The notes beneath the pieces are model-generated. The model saw nothing but the letters and a program-made list of their open reading frames with translations. It was not told the DNA's origin and made no database searches. The position numbers and the translations under genes are program-made. A stretch of DNA of 64,000 bases from Tubulanus polymorphus (lineage: Eukaryota > Nemertea > Palaeonemertea > Tubulaniformes > Tubulanidae), in contig NC_134028.1 of NCBI RefSeq assembly GCF_964204645.1, positions 11,635,001 to 11,699,000 on the forward strand, read 5' to 3'. Shown piece by piece: positions 47,032-58,063 of this stretch (its first letter is position 1; every line of letters starts with the position of its first letter).

Positions 47032-47095
47032 AAATAAAAAAACAATAAGTTACTTTATCTAATACTAACTTATCTAACTTATTGTTTTTTTATTT
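47032..47095. terminator. Perfect 21-bp hairpin between convergent gene blocks
   Basis: AAATAAAAAAACAATAAGTT plus A at 47032-47052 is the exact reverse complement of 47075-47095, with a 22-base loop. The right arm covers the stop codon and last codons of the major capsid gene. The left arm holds AATAAA for plus-strand transcripts. It probably ends transcription in one or both directions. Confidence 0.65.
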
Positions 47096-48261
47096 CTGAT
47101 TCCTTTATTCTTTGTCATGAATAATTGTATTCCATCTTTAGTGTTTTGTAATTTTTTTCCAGAACCATGTAATGAATTATCCTCTGTTGTTCTAAAATCT
47201 AACCATAATGCATATTTATTACCGGTATAATAATCAATTTGATTAATGTTACAATTTTCAGATGATTTTACTTTTTCATTCATAAAATGTTTTCTAATTT
47301 CTGGCCATTGATCTATCATTCTCATTCCTTGACAAAATATTTTATTTGCTATTCCTTCGATAGTTATTTCTACTTTTGTTATTTCAGGATTATAATAATT
47401 ATCAACATTTATTGCGCCATTAGTATATGTTGCAGTGGTAAAAAATATTAATATACCTTTAATAGATCTTCTTGGGAAGTTAATATTCTCATTAATAATT
47501 TCATCATTTGCATTAATAGTTACGGTTTTAAATTTATCAATATAATCATATAATAATGAAAATCCTTGATTGTATTGAGTTTGAATTATACTCGCAATAT
47601 TTTCATCAGTTACTGTATCATATTCTAAACATATATTCGATAATTTATAACTCATATCTTTATTAACGCTAGATATTACAATTTCATTTACAGGAGCAAA
47701 TGTTATTTCGAATATAACGTCTTCTTGAATTGCGTATTTATATAAAGGTGCATTGTTATTTATCAATTCAAAGTCTAATGGAATTTTATATTTGATTCCA
47801 TATATAATTTTTATCAATTTATCTACAGCATTAGTTAATATTGCGCTATTAGTTTCTGATCTTAATTTATTTTGGTTTTCTGATTGGATTCCATGAAATA
47901 TCATATTATTTCTATTTTCTTTAGTTAACCATAAATCTTTATAATGCATAAATAAATTATAATCATCTAATGAGAAAACTGTTTCTGGACCAATCTTTAT
48001 AGTTAATTTTTTAATCAAATATCTTCCATCATTATCAACAACATAATTATTATTATTACCGATTACTTTTATATCGGCAGATAAATAAATACTATTTGGA
48101 ACATAAAAAGTATTTTGTGTTAATCTAGGAATTCTAACATATAAAGTTTCATCGGGATTAATATTAGAAGGGTTATGAGTAATTATATGATGAGATCTTT
48201 CTGCTTTAATAGCATTAGATATTCTATGATTCTTAGAAGGATTGATATAACTCCCACTCAT
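47074..48261 (-). CDS. Candidate major capsid protein (F54H12.2-like, double jelly roll), 395 aa
   Basis: An intact frame starts in TAAATAAATG context. The protein resembles the family annotated as F54H12.2-like in many invertebrates and linked to Polinton/Maverick capsids. Visible features: an N-terminal PDETLYVRIPRL, then beta-rich segments with VPNSIYLSADIKV and YLIKKLTIKI, and DLWLTKENRNNM. FPRRSIKGILIFF is near residue 262, followed by NPEITKVEITIEG and NKIFCQGMRMIDQWPE, the most characteristic block. It would form the hexon-like shell. It lies last in the minus-strand block, next to the coiled-coil membrane gene. The capsid role rests on family resemblance and gene context; no structure was computed. 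Confidence 0.72.
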   Translation of the reverse strand: MSGSYINPSKNHRISNAIKAERSHHIITHNPSNINPDETLYVRIPRLTQNTFYVPNSIYLSADIKVIGNNNNYVVDNDGRYLIKKLTIKIGPETVFSLDDYNLFMHYKDLWLTKENRNNMIFHGIQSENQNKLRSETNSAILTNAVDKLIKIIYGIKYKIPLDFELINNNAPLYKYAIQEDVIFEITFAPVNEIVISSVNKDMSYKLSNICLEYDTVTDENIASIIQTQYNQGFSLLYDYIDKFKTVTINANDEIINENINFPRRSIKGILIFFTTATYTNGAINVDNYYNPEITKVEITIEGIANKIFCQGMRMIDQWPEIRKHFMNEKVKSSENCNINQIDYYTGNKYALWLDFRTTEDNSLHGSGKKLQNTKDGIQLFMTKNKGIRNKKTIS

Positions 48262-48325
48262 TTATTTAACTAAAAAATAAATTATTTATTTTTTATCATG
48301 TTTACTAATCCAAAAATAATAGCAC

Positions 48326-49071
48326 TTACAATGTAGTTAAAAATAAAATGATATGTTCAGCAGCAAAGTTAATAATGTTTCCTGCAGATTTCAATATAAA
48401 ACCAACAATTGATGCAATAATTCCTGGTAAAGCTGCAGCAGATTTTTTAGATAGTTCCCATAAATATTTTGCTAATTTCTTTAAACCATCTTTAACTTTA
48501 TCTTGTATAGAATTATTATCATTCGGGGGTTTATCCGGTTTATTGGGAGTAGGAGTAGATTTCAAAGCATTTGATATAGCTAAACCTATTGTTGTAAATA
48601 CCATAGTTACTGCTGTTAGAATTGAAAGAATTGTGATTCCTTCAAACTTAAATAATAATTTTATTCTATCTTTCAATGATATTTCAGAATTTGGTTTAAT
48701 TATTAAATCTTTAACAACAACTTTTAATCTATTAATACAATAATCATATGATTTTTTAATAATTCAATTTCTTCTTTCTGAAATTCTATGTTATATTCTA
48801 AATCATCAATTTCTTTTTCTAAATATGCAGTTCTTTTTTTAAATTCAATTTCTTCAATAACTTTATTATCTCTATCTAATTTTAGTTGTTCTGATTCTTT
48901 TCTTGATTTAAATAATTCATCTTCTAAAGTTCTAATTTTTAAAGCTCTTATACTTTTATCATGCGCAATTTTATCAGCTTCATTTCTTATACTAATAATT
49001 TCTCTTATTGCTTTATCAGAAAGTATATTATTTAAATCTTCTAATTGTTGATCTGTTGCATCAAGTAATCC
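48326..49071 (-). pseudogene. Coiled-coil membrane protein, 3' part (split by the BEL element)
   Basis: This is the C-terminal portion of the gene whose 5' part is at 58064-58727. A long charged coiled coil comes first (EADKIAHDKSIRALKIRTLE; TAYLEKEIDDLEYNIEFQKE). A frame change near 48730 follows, then ISLKDRIKLLFKFEGITILS, a membrane segment (ILTAVTMVFTTIGLAISNAL), a proline-rich linker and a glycine/alanine-rich C-terminal hydrophobic region (AALPGIIASIVGFILKSAGN). Conserved homologues with this layout occur beside the same capsid gene type in other invertebrate elements, as far as I recall. The frame change and the 9-kb insertion make the gene non-functional. Confidence 0.7.
49067..49071 (+). 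repeat. BEL target-site duplication AATCC (left copy)
   Basis: AATCC precedes the 5' LTR and recurs at 58059-58063 after the 3' LTR. Five-base duplications are usual for BEL/Pao elements. Confidence 0.9.
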
Positions 49072-49863
49072 TGTGGAGACCACGAATTGGTATTGTATTA
49101 TACCTATAGAATACCTATAGACCTACGTATTATAATCCAAGTCTTTACAGCACTTCGATGACCGCATTGTACTTGTCACGTGATTTCAGTAACAACGGAA
49201 GCTTTTTCCCTTGCCTCGTTCATTTTACGTGCAAGTCGCGGTAGGAGCTGCTTGGTAAATTTTGTTATCCCGGAATCATAACGTGTCGTAAGTTTTACCT
49301 TTAATTTATTATTATTCTGTGGTCTTCACATTCCGTTAATACGTATTTCCAGTAAGATTTACAGCTAATTTCAGTTGTTGAATATCATAAGTTATTGAAT
49401 ATTTTCGTCATTTTTGCCGGGTTAAGTAATATACTTTTGCCGGCTAATTCCGTCGTATTTGTCTGCGTTCTGGATTAAATACGTTTCCAGCGGTGTGTAC
49501 AAATCGTTCGTTCATACTAAACATTTTCAATTGAATGTCCATATTCTGGCCAGTGATATGTCACTCGGTCGTTATTTAGTCATATTTATCAGCTAGCCTA
49601 CCACTGATATCGGTTTCGGAGAACTTCCATTTCCGGTTAAGTTTTTTCGTAGGCCATTTCGGAGCATTTTAGCTCCAACTTATTACTGTATTTGGTATTT
49701 ACAGAAACCGTGAAGTGAATTATTGCGAATATTGTCGTCTGGTCGTCTCCAGTCGTGGAGAACTGAATCGAACTCCGCAATAAAAGTGTATTGAAACTGA
49801 AATAAACATATTTGTACCAAGAAAGAACTTGTCACTCGCGTCATCGGGATATCAGCCGTTACA
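49072..49863 (+). repeat. BEL 5' LTR
   Basis: TGTGG...TTACA, 792 bp. It is followed directly by GTTTGACACGAGATCCCACG, where a primer-binding site is expected; the usual TGG start is not present, so the tRNA was not assigned. Confidence 0.95.
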
Positions 49864-49920
49864 GTTTGACACGAGATCCCACGATTGACACGTATCATCG
49901 AAGATCACGCGTTCGACACT

Positions 49921-52122
49921 ATGACATCACCGGTCGATACCAGCTCTCCTACCAGCATTACCGGACTCAAAAACAGTCGTCGCGGCTATAAGGCCAGCGT
50001 AACCAGAAAGCGGTACGAACTTAAGACTTTACTCAAAGAGGAGACCGTCGACTCCGAAAGAATCGAACTTTATAGGGAAGAATTAGTCGTCGCATGGGAA
50101 AGATATATTAGCAGCCATAAAAAACTGATGTCATCTCTGACCGAACAAACCGAGATCGACGACGAGGATGCCTGTTTTCTAGAAGAAAATGAAATACACG
50201 AAGATTTTCTGAAGAACATCGATCACATTATTACTATACCGCAACCTGCACTAGAATCGCCTAGTGAAACTACCGTCCAACGTTTAACAAATCTCGTCAG
50301 TCTACAACAGCGCCAAACGCAGAACCAGATGCAAGCAATCGAACGAATGATGTTTCAGCAGTCAATCGCGGCGAATTCCCTTATGTTACCGAACCCTGAC
50401 GTACCATTGTTTAGCGGCGACCCAATGGAGTACTATTATTTCATCCGAGCCTTTGAAAGTCTCATCGAATCGAGGGTCACTGATAGTAGAACGCGTTTAT
50501 ACTATCTCAACCAATACACCAAAGGCGAAGTTAACGAGCTAGTGAGACGCTTCATGTTCAGCACATCGGAAGACGCGTACGCCAACGCCAAGGATACCCT
50601 GAGGAAACGGTATGGTCAGCCATATAAAATTGCAGCGGCATACGTCAACCAAATCACCACTGGAGCTCAATTGAAGAGCGAAGATCGAAATGGGTTACGG
50701 AAGTACTCAGTCCAACTGTCTATCTGCCACAATGCACTTCAGGATGTCGGATTTCTGTCGAAAATAGAAAATCCGGACTGTTTAAGAAGGGTAGTAGGCA
50801 GACTGCCTTATGACTTAAGGAAACGATGGCGAACTAGGGCTGACGTTATCAACGAAATGCAAGAAAGAGAGATCACGTTCAAAGACATATCGGATTTCGT
50901 CGAAAAAGAGGCTAGAGTAGCACAAAATCATATTTTCGGCGACCTCAACCCGTTCGAGAAGAAAGATTCGAGGGAATCACATCATGGAAAAAGAAACTTT
51001 GGTTTAAAAACCCAAACGTACAGTTCGAATACTCAGACGAATACAAGAGACGGCAGACCATTAAGATGCTTTAACTGCGAAGGACCACATCGTATAGACG
51101 AATGCAGTCATTTTAAGGCGATGAACTATGAAGAGAAAGTGAAGATGATTAAAGACAAGGGACTTTGCTTTAATTGTTTAATTCCACGTCATACAGCTAG
51201 AGAATGTAATAGCAAACAAAGATGCAGTGTATGCAGGTTTAAACATCACAGCTTGGTACACAAAGGGACGGATAATTCTAGTTACGACGCGACTGAAGTA
51301 AAGGCAGAAATAGTTGGTAGTACTCAAATTACTCTTAACCAAGGATCCAAGAACGGAGCCGTGAAGTCAGACGGCAAGGTTGGGTTGCCAATAATCCCAG
51401 TCAAGGTGAAATATCATGGTGAAGATCGGTACGAAACTGTCAATGCGTTACTAGACACGGGTTCAACTGCAACGTTCTGCACGGAGAGTTTGATGAGTGA
51501 AATTGGGGTTACTGGTTCAAACGCTGAAATCCATCTCACTACCATGGGAAGTGCACAAATGGTTCCAAGTAGAAAGTTATTGAAATTGAAAATATCGGAT
51601 ATCGACGAGGATATTCATCTCGATTTGAAGATGGTCTTCTCTACGAGCCAAATTCCTGCTAGTAAAGCCGATGCTTCAACGCAAGAAGATATCACAAAAT
51701 GGAGCCATCTTAATCGGGTAAAGATCCACGAAATAAAGAACCGCGACGTCGACTTATTGATCGGAAACGACAACCACAGAGCATTAGAACCAATTGAAGT
51801 TATTCCAAGCAAGAACAGTGGCCCATACGCTGTCCGCACTCTATTTGGATGGGTGACAAATGGTCCATTGGGAAGAGTTGTTGGTCGTAAAGTGAAGTCG
51901 TTTTCCATCAAAGGCCTAAGCCTAACGGATCAGCAGTCAACTAATAGTCTAACCGAGATGTTCGAGAGCTTCTGTAACAGAGAATTCCAGAATGATGGCA
52001 ACAATGAAGAAGCTATGTCACAAAAGGGCACTCAAAATTATGGAAGACACAGTTCATCTCGTCGATGGTCATTACGAGTTGGCTCTTCCATTCAAGACAC
52101 TTCCTCCTCAGTTGCCGAATAA
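49921..52122 (+). CDS. BEL Gag-protease
   Basis: The frame opens at ATG 49921; an in-frame TTG 36 bases upstream is not needed. An N-terminal basic and coiled region leads into the capsid-like domain (PLFSGDPMEYYYFIRAFESL; the Pao DUF1759 signature). Zinc knuckles follow from 51067: CFNCEGPHRIDEC, CFNCLIPRHTAREC and a third CSVCRFKHH. The aspartic protease has NALLDTGSTATFC near 51440. After about 52025 the family continues in the next frame (ALKIMEDTVHLVDGHYEL), so the last 30 codons of this frame are an artefact of a one-base shift. Confidence 0.85.
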   Translation: MTSPVDTSSPTSITGLKNSRRGYKASVTRKRYELKTLLKEETVDSERIELYREELVVAWERYISSHKKLMSSLTEQTEIDDEDACFLEENEIHEDFLKNIDHIITIPQPALESPSETTVQRLTNLVSLQQRQTQNQMQAIERMMFQQSIAANSLMLPNPDVPLFSGDPMEYYYFIRAFESLIESRVTDSRTRLYYLNQYTKGEVNELVRRFMFSTSEDAYANAKDTLRKRYGQPYKIAAAYVNQITTGAQLKSEDRNGLRKYSVQLSICHNALQDVGFLSKIENPDCLRRVVGRLPYDLRKRWRTRADVINEMQEREITFKDISDFVEKEARVAQNHIFGDLNPFEKKDSRESHHGKRNFGLKTQTYSSNTQTNTRDGRPLRCFNCEGPHRIDECSHFKAMNYEEKVKMIKDKGLCFNCLIPRHTARECNSKQRCSVCRFKHHSLVHKGTDNSSYDATEVKAEIVGSTQITLNQGSKNGAVKSDGKVGLPIIPVKVKYHGEDRYETVNALLDTGSTATFCTESLMSEIGVTGSNAEIHLTTMGSAQMVPSRKLLKLKISDIDEDIHLDLKMVFSTSQIPASKADASTQEDITKWSHLNRVKIHEIKNRDVDLLIGNDNHRALEPIEVIPSKNSGPYAVRTLFGWVTNGPLGRVVGRKVKSFSIKGLSLTDQQSTNSLTEMFESFCNREFQNDGNNEEAMSQKGTQNYGRHSSSRRWSLRVGSSIQDTSSSVAE

Positions 52123-53018
52123 TCGTTGGTTAGCAGAAAAAAAGGCTATCCTTGTTGAAACGAAGATTAATAAGCAACTCAGAGCTAAAAGTTGGTTATC
52201 ATAAGTTCATACAAGACTTGTTCGTAAAAGACTTCGCTGAATTGGTTCCAGAAGATGAACTTAACTCTACAGAAATAGAGTGGTACCTACCTCATCACCC
52301 GGTCTACCATCCTCAGAAGAAGAAACTACGGGTGGTATTCGATTGTTCAGCCAGTTTCGCGGGAATTTCACTGAACAACCAGCTGTATTCCGGGCCAGAC
52401 CAAACTAACGCACTGATTGGTGTACTATTAAGATTTCGTCAGGAAACGTTCGCTATTGTTGGCGACGTGGAAGCTATGTTCCACCAGGTTAAAGTCGTGA
52501 AAGAACATAGAGATGCACTACGGTTCCTATGGTGGGCGGACGAAGACATGGTAAATACCAGCGTATATCGCATGAAGGTGCATCTATTTGGGGCTACGTC
52601 CTCTCCCAGCGTATGTAACTTTGCATTAAGAAGAACAGCGATTGATAACCAAGATAACTTCAGTAAGATGGCAACCGAAACCGTAATGAAGAACTTTTAC
52701 GTCGACGATCTTCTTAAATCCGTCGAATTAGAGAGTATCGGATCAAGCTTGATCAAAGAAGTTGTTAATCTTCTAATGCTTGGCGGATTCCGACTGACCA
52801 AAATAGCTTCAAATTCAAGGGCTATAATTGAAGAAATACTAGAAGAGGAGAGAGCACCCGCGATGAAAAACCTCTGCCTTGAATCTCTACCAGTAGACCG
52901 CGCCCTCGGAGTACAGTGGAATATGAACAATGATTGTCTTGGATTTCGAACAACGCCTGGCGGTCAAACTCGGACGAGACGCGGTGTACTCTCCGTTATG
53001 AGTGCAATATACGACCCC
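52024..53018 (+). pseudogene. BEL Pol, N-terminal part (reverse transcriptase)
   Basis: The linker VHLVDGHYELALPF and LPNNRWLAEK is in one frame to about 52140. There a seven-A run shifts into the frame that holds the polymerase. RT motifs: KKLRVVFDCSASFAG, NNQLYSGPDQTNALIGVLLR, FAIVGDVEAMFHQVKV and the active-site FYVDDLLKSVE at 52692-52724. Coding stops at 53018, where a MULE-like element is inserted after SAIYDP; the missing remainder resumes at 54687. It copies element RNA into DNA in intact relatives. Confidence 0.85.
53010..53018 (+). repeat. MULE-like target-site duplication TACGACCCC (left copy)
   Basis: Nine bases of BEL Pol coding DNA, repeated exactly at 54678-54686 on the other side of the insert. 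Confidence 0.9.
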
Positions 53019-54677
53019 GCGAATTTTTTTTTCACACCAGGTCGGTGCTTTGTTGCGCATGCGTAACTCCGATTTATTTCCGGTCTACATGTTCATGAAT
53101 GATGATTCAGTTCAACAGAGCAGTCGTGCAAATGTGACGATTAATCTCGAATGCTCTCCGGTCTAAATGGCCTAATAAGAGTAAGAGTCGTACGTAGTCG
53201 TACGTAGTAGAGACAGAGTAACCAAAAATGCTGCAAATTTATGTAAGAATAATCAACCTAATGAATAATTAGGCGCAAAGAAAGATGTAGGCCTATTTAT
53301 GTTAACACACATATTGTCATAAGTTCAATTCAATTCAACTTATAATAGTTCATGTATATTTATTAATTGATGAGACCTGTTAGAAGGATTGCTAAAAAGT
53401 CTCCTTTAATTCAGTTGAATAGGAGAGAAATCCTCCATTATGTGAAATTTCTTGGATTTGAACATTGTTACCATGTCTACGCCACCCTGATTTAGTTGTT
53501 GAGACCCCACAAGAAAAATAACTTCATTTCGTAGGCGTGGTGACAATGTAAAAATTCAAGAATTCATAACTGCTGTAATATCAAAATATATAAAATAGTT
53601 TCTTATGTATTAGTATATTATGTAAAGATTTCAATATAATAATTTGTCTCTCTTCATGACAATCTGAGGCTGTCATACTGCTGATCCCTACCAGTATTTG
53701 TAAATAAATAATTAATTTTGTATTACATTTTCATTAATATGTATTTTCTTTGACAAATTGTGTGGTAGCCCAGGATTGGGCTTGTTTGTTTAGCAAATAA
53801 ATGTTTGATTTGTGATAAATATGTTGTTATTGTTGATTATAAATGCCTGCAGCTGCATTGGCCATCGCATAAATCCTCCTATTCCTCTCTTTGATGATTT
53901 TAATGCAGTGGTCAACGTATTTTGTGGAGTGGTGAAGTCTGGTGGCAGCAGAGAACATAGGCGTCGCCAGGAGGGGGGGGGGTTCGGGGGTGCGAACGAA
54001 ACCCCTTTTTTTTGGCTAGGTTTCTTCATTTTTTTACCATATAAAAACTCGTGTTTTTTCCACAAGGTAATCAGTCAAGGTGGCGGGAAAACGCTTTAAA
54101 TCGCTCCTCATTTTCAAAATTTTCTAGGGGGAGAACCCCCAAACCCGTCGTAGGGGACTTCGGTCCTCGTCAAAGGGGCCTTACTAGGTTCGTCAATTGG
54201 CGATATTCGAACCCCCTAAAAAAATCCTGGCGACGCCTATGGATAGGCCTGTATTTATTTTTGGCCCTTCAGAAGGAGCTAAAGGACGTAGACTTCATTC
54301 CCTGCAGAGGCTAAGAGGATATTCCCCCATGTAATTTTTTATTTACAAGGAGGACACAAAAAGTCTAGACTTGGGGCTTTTTGGATCTGGCATAATTAAG
54401 GACAGCGTCTTCTACCGGCGCGGTGTCTACATCAGCCTGAATTATAATTAATAAAATTGAGCACATAATTCCGCAATTTTATTAACACAATAATTAAGGA
54501 TTATATTCTAGACTCCTATTTCGTTTTGTTACTTAGTGCGTTATTCAACTTATTCCTGTTTTATAAGGAACACGTGTTTTATGTATACCGGTGGTTATTG
54601 TGTTTACATGTTGAGATCACGTGATAGCATGTCACGTAGAAACAAAATGGCGGACCTGGTGTGAAAAAAAAATTCGC
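53019..54677. mobile_element. MULE-like non-autonomous DNA transposon, 1659 bp
   Basis: Perfect 25-bp inverted terminal repeats start GCGAA, run through nine T and end CACACCAGGTC. They lie at 53019-53043 and 54653-54677, with a 9-bp target duplication TACGACCCC. A 9-bp duplication is typical of Mutator-like elements. The interior has no transposase; it contains AT-rich DNA, a G-rich tract near 53970 and ATGGCGGAC near the right end. Insert plus duplication adds 1668 bp, a multiple of three, so the pol frame is the same on both sides. The insertion postdates the BEL copy, which is itself young. Confidence 0.88.
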
Positions 54678-54686
54678 TACGACCCC

Positions 54687-57011
54687 TTGGGATTGGCAGC
54701 GCCAGTAACATTGACTATTAAAGTCCTTATGCAAGTGATGATTCGACGTAAGCTAGGTTGGGATGATATACTTCCCGAAGATTTGATGAAAATCTGGAAG
54801 AAATGGTGCACTGATTTGCCGAAATTGAGCCAATATGAAATCAAACGATGCATCAAACCACGGAATTCCAGAATTATAAGTAGAGAACTTCACCACTTCA
54901 CCGACGCTTCAGAGAATGGTTATGGCTGTGTATCTTATCTTCGTCAAGAAGACGAAAGTGGTAAGATACATACGTCTCTGATGATGGGAAAATCTCGAGT
55001 AGCACCCTTAAAGCCAGTCACAATTCCTCGAATGGAACTTTCAGCAGCAACATTGTCCGTAAGAAATGATATGATCCTAAGAAGAGAACTAGAAATCGAC
55101 ATCAAGCCATCCTATTACTGGACAGACAGCATGGCCGTGATAAAATACCTTCAAAACGAAGATAAGAGATTCAAAGTTTTCGTGGCCAATAGAATCGCAC
55201 TAATTCGATCCGTCTCTACTCCAACTCAGTGGAATTTTATTGACGGGAAGTCTAATGTCGCAGATTGTGCATCAAGAGGACAAGATGTTGATACGTTCTC
55301 GAAAAATGAAGAATGGAAAAATGGCCCTGAATTTCTACGAAGGCCGAAGTCTGAATGGCCTAAACAGCCGGGGAATGATTTATTGCAGTTGAAAAATGAT
55401 GATAATCTCGAAGTGAAACAAGAGAAGATTCTTGTAAACTCTATAAATGAAGGAAACAGGAACTTTTTACATGACTTATTCCAGATGTTTTCATCGTGGT
55501 TCAAGCTGAAAAAGACAATTGCTTGGCTACTTCGTTACAAGAAAAAATTGATGCTCGCTGTATCCAATCGTCATAAGAAAGAAGTTAAGTATGATAACCT
55601 CATCGAAATTCGGCCAATTACTGTTGACGAGCTAAGAGCGAGTGAACGTTTAATACTTAAAGTTACGCAGAATGTCCATTTTCCTGAAGAATATTCAACT
55701 ATACTAGGAACGAAAAGTCTGACGTCCGATAGAAACCAATTGAAGTCTATTCGCCGAAGCGTGAAGAAATCAAGTCCTATTAGAAAGCTGGACCCAATCA
55801 AAGTCGATGGTTTATTGAGAATCGGAGGCCGATTACAGAGCGCACCTATTTCAGAGTCAGAGAAGCATCCGATAATTCTACCAACGCTATGTCACGTTAC
55901 AGAGCTTATAATTCGTCATTACCACATCGGTACAGCTCACGAAGGTAGACAATACACGCTTGCTACAATAAGAAAAAGATTCTGGGTAGTCAAGGGCGAC
56001 TCTACAGTTCGAAAGATAATCTCCGGATGTGTACCTTGTAGGAAAGTCAAAGGGAAACCAGTTCAGCAGAAAATGGCACCATTACCAGCCGACCGTATCA
56101 CACCAGCGCCACCATTTACCAACGTCGGTTTAGACTTCTTCGGACCGTTCGAAATTAAGAGGGGTCGAGCTGTCGTCAAGCGATATGGTTGTATTTTCAC
56201 ATGTCTGGTCGTCCGAGCAATTCATATAGAAGTCTGTGATAATCTGTCAACTGACTCCTTCATCAACGCATTACGGAGATTCATGTCGCGTCGCGGATAT
56301 CCGGATAAAATAAGATGCGATAACGGTACCAACTTTATAGGTGGATCGAAAGAATTAAAACGAGAATTTGAAGCTTGGAATCAGAAGAAAATCCACGAGA
56401 CTCTACTCCAGAAAGATGTAGAATGGTTGTTCAACCCTCCGAGCGCTTTGCACTGGGGAGGAGTCTGGGAGCGCTGTATCAGAACGATACGAAAATCGCT
56501 CAGTTTTGTGATGAAATTGCAGCTAGTTAATGAAGAGGAATTTAGAACGTTGATATGCGAAGTCGAGTCGATTGTTAACGGCCGACCTATAACTCCGGTA
56601 ACCAGCGACCCTGACGATTTGGAACCGTTGACACCAAACCATTTACTGCTGCTGCGTGGCGGATCCAAACTTCCACCCAGAGAATTCGCATCAGTTGATC
56701 AATATTCGAGAAGAAGATGGCGCCATGTACAATACCTTGCGGACCAATTCGGTTGGCGATGGCAACGAGAGTACATCCCTTTACTTCAAGAAAGACAGAA
56801 GAATCAAGACGTCGTTGGTAACATTAAGAAAGGAGACATCGTATTGGTTGCTGACGAAAAAACTCACCGCTCCGAATGGCCCCTAGGACGTATCGTCGAT
56901 GTCCACACTGGTCGTGACGACTTAGTTCGATCCGTTCGTATCAAGACTGCAAGGAACGTACTTGTCAGACCGATCGTCAAATGTATCCTTCTAGAAAGTA
57001 CATTAAACTAA
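54687..57011 (+). pseudogene. BEL Pol, C-terminal part (RNase H, integrase, DUF5641)
   Basis: This continues Pol after the DNA insert, beginning LGLAAPVTL. RNase H: HHFTDASENGYGCVSYL, IPRMELSAA and WTDSMAVIKYL. Integrase: an H-H-C-C finger (HYHIGTAHEGRQYT; CVPCRK), then DDE residues in VGLDFFGPF, CDNGTNFIGG and WGGVWERCIRTI. The C-terminal DUF5641 part includes RRRWRHVQYLADQFGWRWQR and NIKKGDIVLVADE. The open frame itself is undamaged to its stop at 57011; it counts as a pseudogene only because its 5' part is separated and frameshifted. Confidence 0.88.
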
Positions 57012-57257
57012 ATCCCATCGTTATTACGGCGATTAGAATTAAATGGTTAATCCGTGAATTCATCTATGAACAATTAAATATCGAGAAACAGTTAATTAAG
57101 TGACTCAGATCGATAATTAATTACTATTTGCGAGTTCGATATCGCTTAGATTTAATGTTAAACTAATAACTTCGATATTCAAGTCTTTAATTATTGATGA
57201 GCAGATTTGGGTTGATTTGATTTATTTTGTAATCAGTTAAACGCCCAAAGTTCGTTT

Positions 57258-57270
57258 AAAGGGGTCGGGA
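57258..57270 (+). promoter_or_regulatory. BEL polypurine tract
   Basis: AAAGGGGTCGGGA, ending directly at the 3' LTR start, is the expected plus-strand primer of reverse transcription; it has two pyrimidines in the middle. Confidence 0.75.
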
Positions 57271-58058
57271 TGTGGAGACCACGAATTGGTATTGTATTAT
57301 ACCTATAGAATACCTATAGACCTACGTATTATAATCCAAGTCTTTACAGCACTTCGATGACCGCATTGTACTTGTCACGTGATTTCAGTAACAACGGAAG
57401 CTTTTTCCCTTGCCTCGTTCATTTTACGTGCAAGTCGCGGTAGGAGCTGCTTGGTAAATTTTGTTATCCCGGAATCATAACGTGTCGTAAGTTTTACCTT
57501 TAATTTATTATTATTCCGTGGTCTTCACATTCCGTTAATACGTATTTCCAGTAAGATTTACAGCTAATTTCAGTTGTTGAATATCATTAGTTATTGAATA
57601 TTTTCGTCATTTTTGCTGGGTTAAGTAATATACTTTTGCCGGCTAATTCCGTCGTATTTGTCTGCGTTCTGGATTAAATACGTTTCCAGCGGTGTGTACT
57701 AATCGTTCGTACTAAACATTTTCAATTGAATGTCCATATTCTGGCCAGTGATATGTCACTCGGTCGTTATTTAGTCATATTTATCAGCTAGCCTACCACT
57801 GATATCGGTTTCGGAGAACTTCCATTTCCGGTTAAGTTTTTTCGTAGGCCATTTCGGAGCATTTTAGCTCCAACTTATTACTGTATTTGGTATTTACAGA
57901 AACCGTGAAGTGAATTATTGCGAATATTGTCGTCTGGTCGTCTCCAGTCAAGGAGAACTGAATCGAACTCCGCAATAAAAGTGTATTGAAACTGAAATAA
58001 ACATATTTGTACCAAGAAAGAACTTGTCACTCGCGTCATCGGGATATCAGCCGTTACA
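57271..58058 (+). repeat. BEL 3' LTR
   Basis: 788 bp, TGTGG...TTACA. It differs from the 5' LTR by a 4-bp indel near 57708 and about six to ten substitutions seen by eye. AATCC (58059-58063) follows. Confidence 0.95.
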
Positions 58059-58063
58059 AATCC

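Larger units (their letters stand above)
49072..58058 (+). mobile_element. BEL/Pao LTR retrotransposon inserted in the virus-like element
   Basis: The LTRs are 49072-49863 (792 bp) and 57271-58058 (788 bp). Both begin TGTGGAGACC and end CCGTTACA, and they are nearly identical (one 4-bp indel and a handful of substitutions), so insertion is recent. Gag-protease, reverse transcriptase, RNase H, integrase and a DUF5641-type tail follow in BEL order on the plus strand. A polypurine tract, AAAGGGGTCGGGA, precedes the 3' LTR. The coding region carries two one-base frame breaks (near 52025 and in an A-run near 52140) and a 1659-bp DNA element, so the copy is not active. Confidence 0.95.

Noticed and set aside
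52000-52150. Programmed frameshifts between BEL Gag and Pol
   Set aside because: Two successive one-base shifts are needed, one in an A-run; BEL elements usually have one continuous frame, so mutations are more likely.
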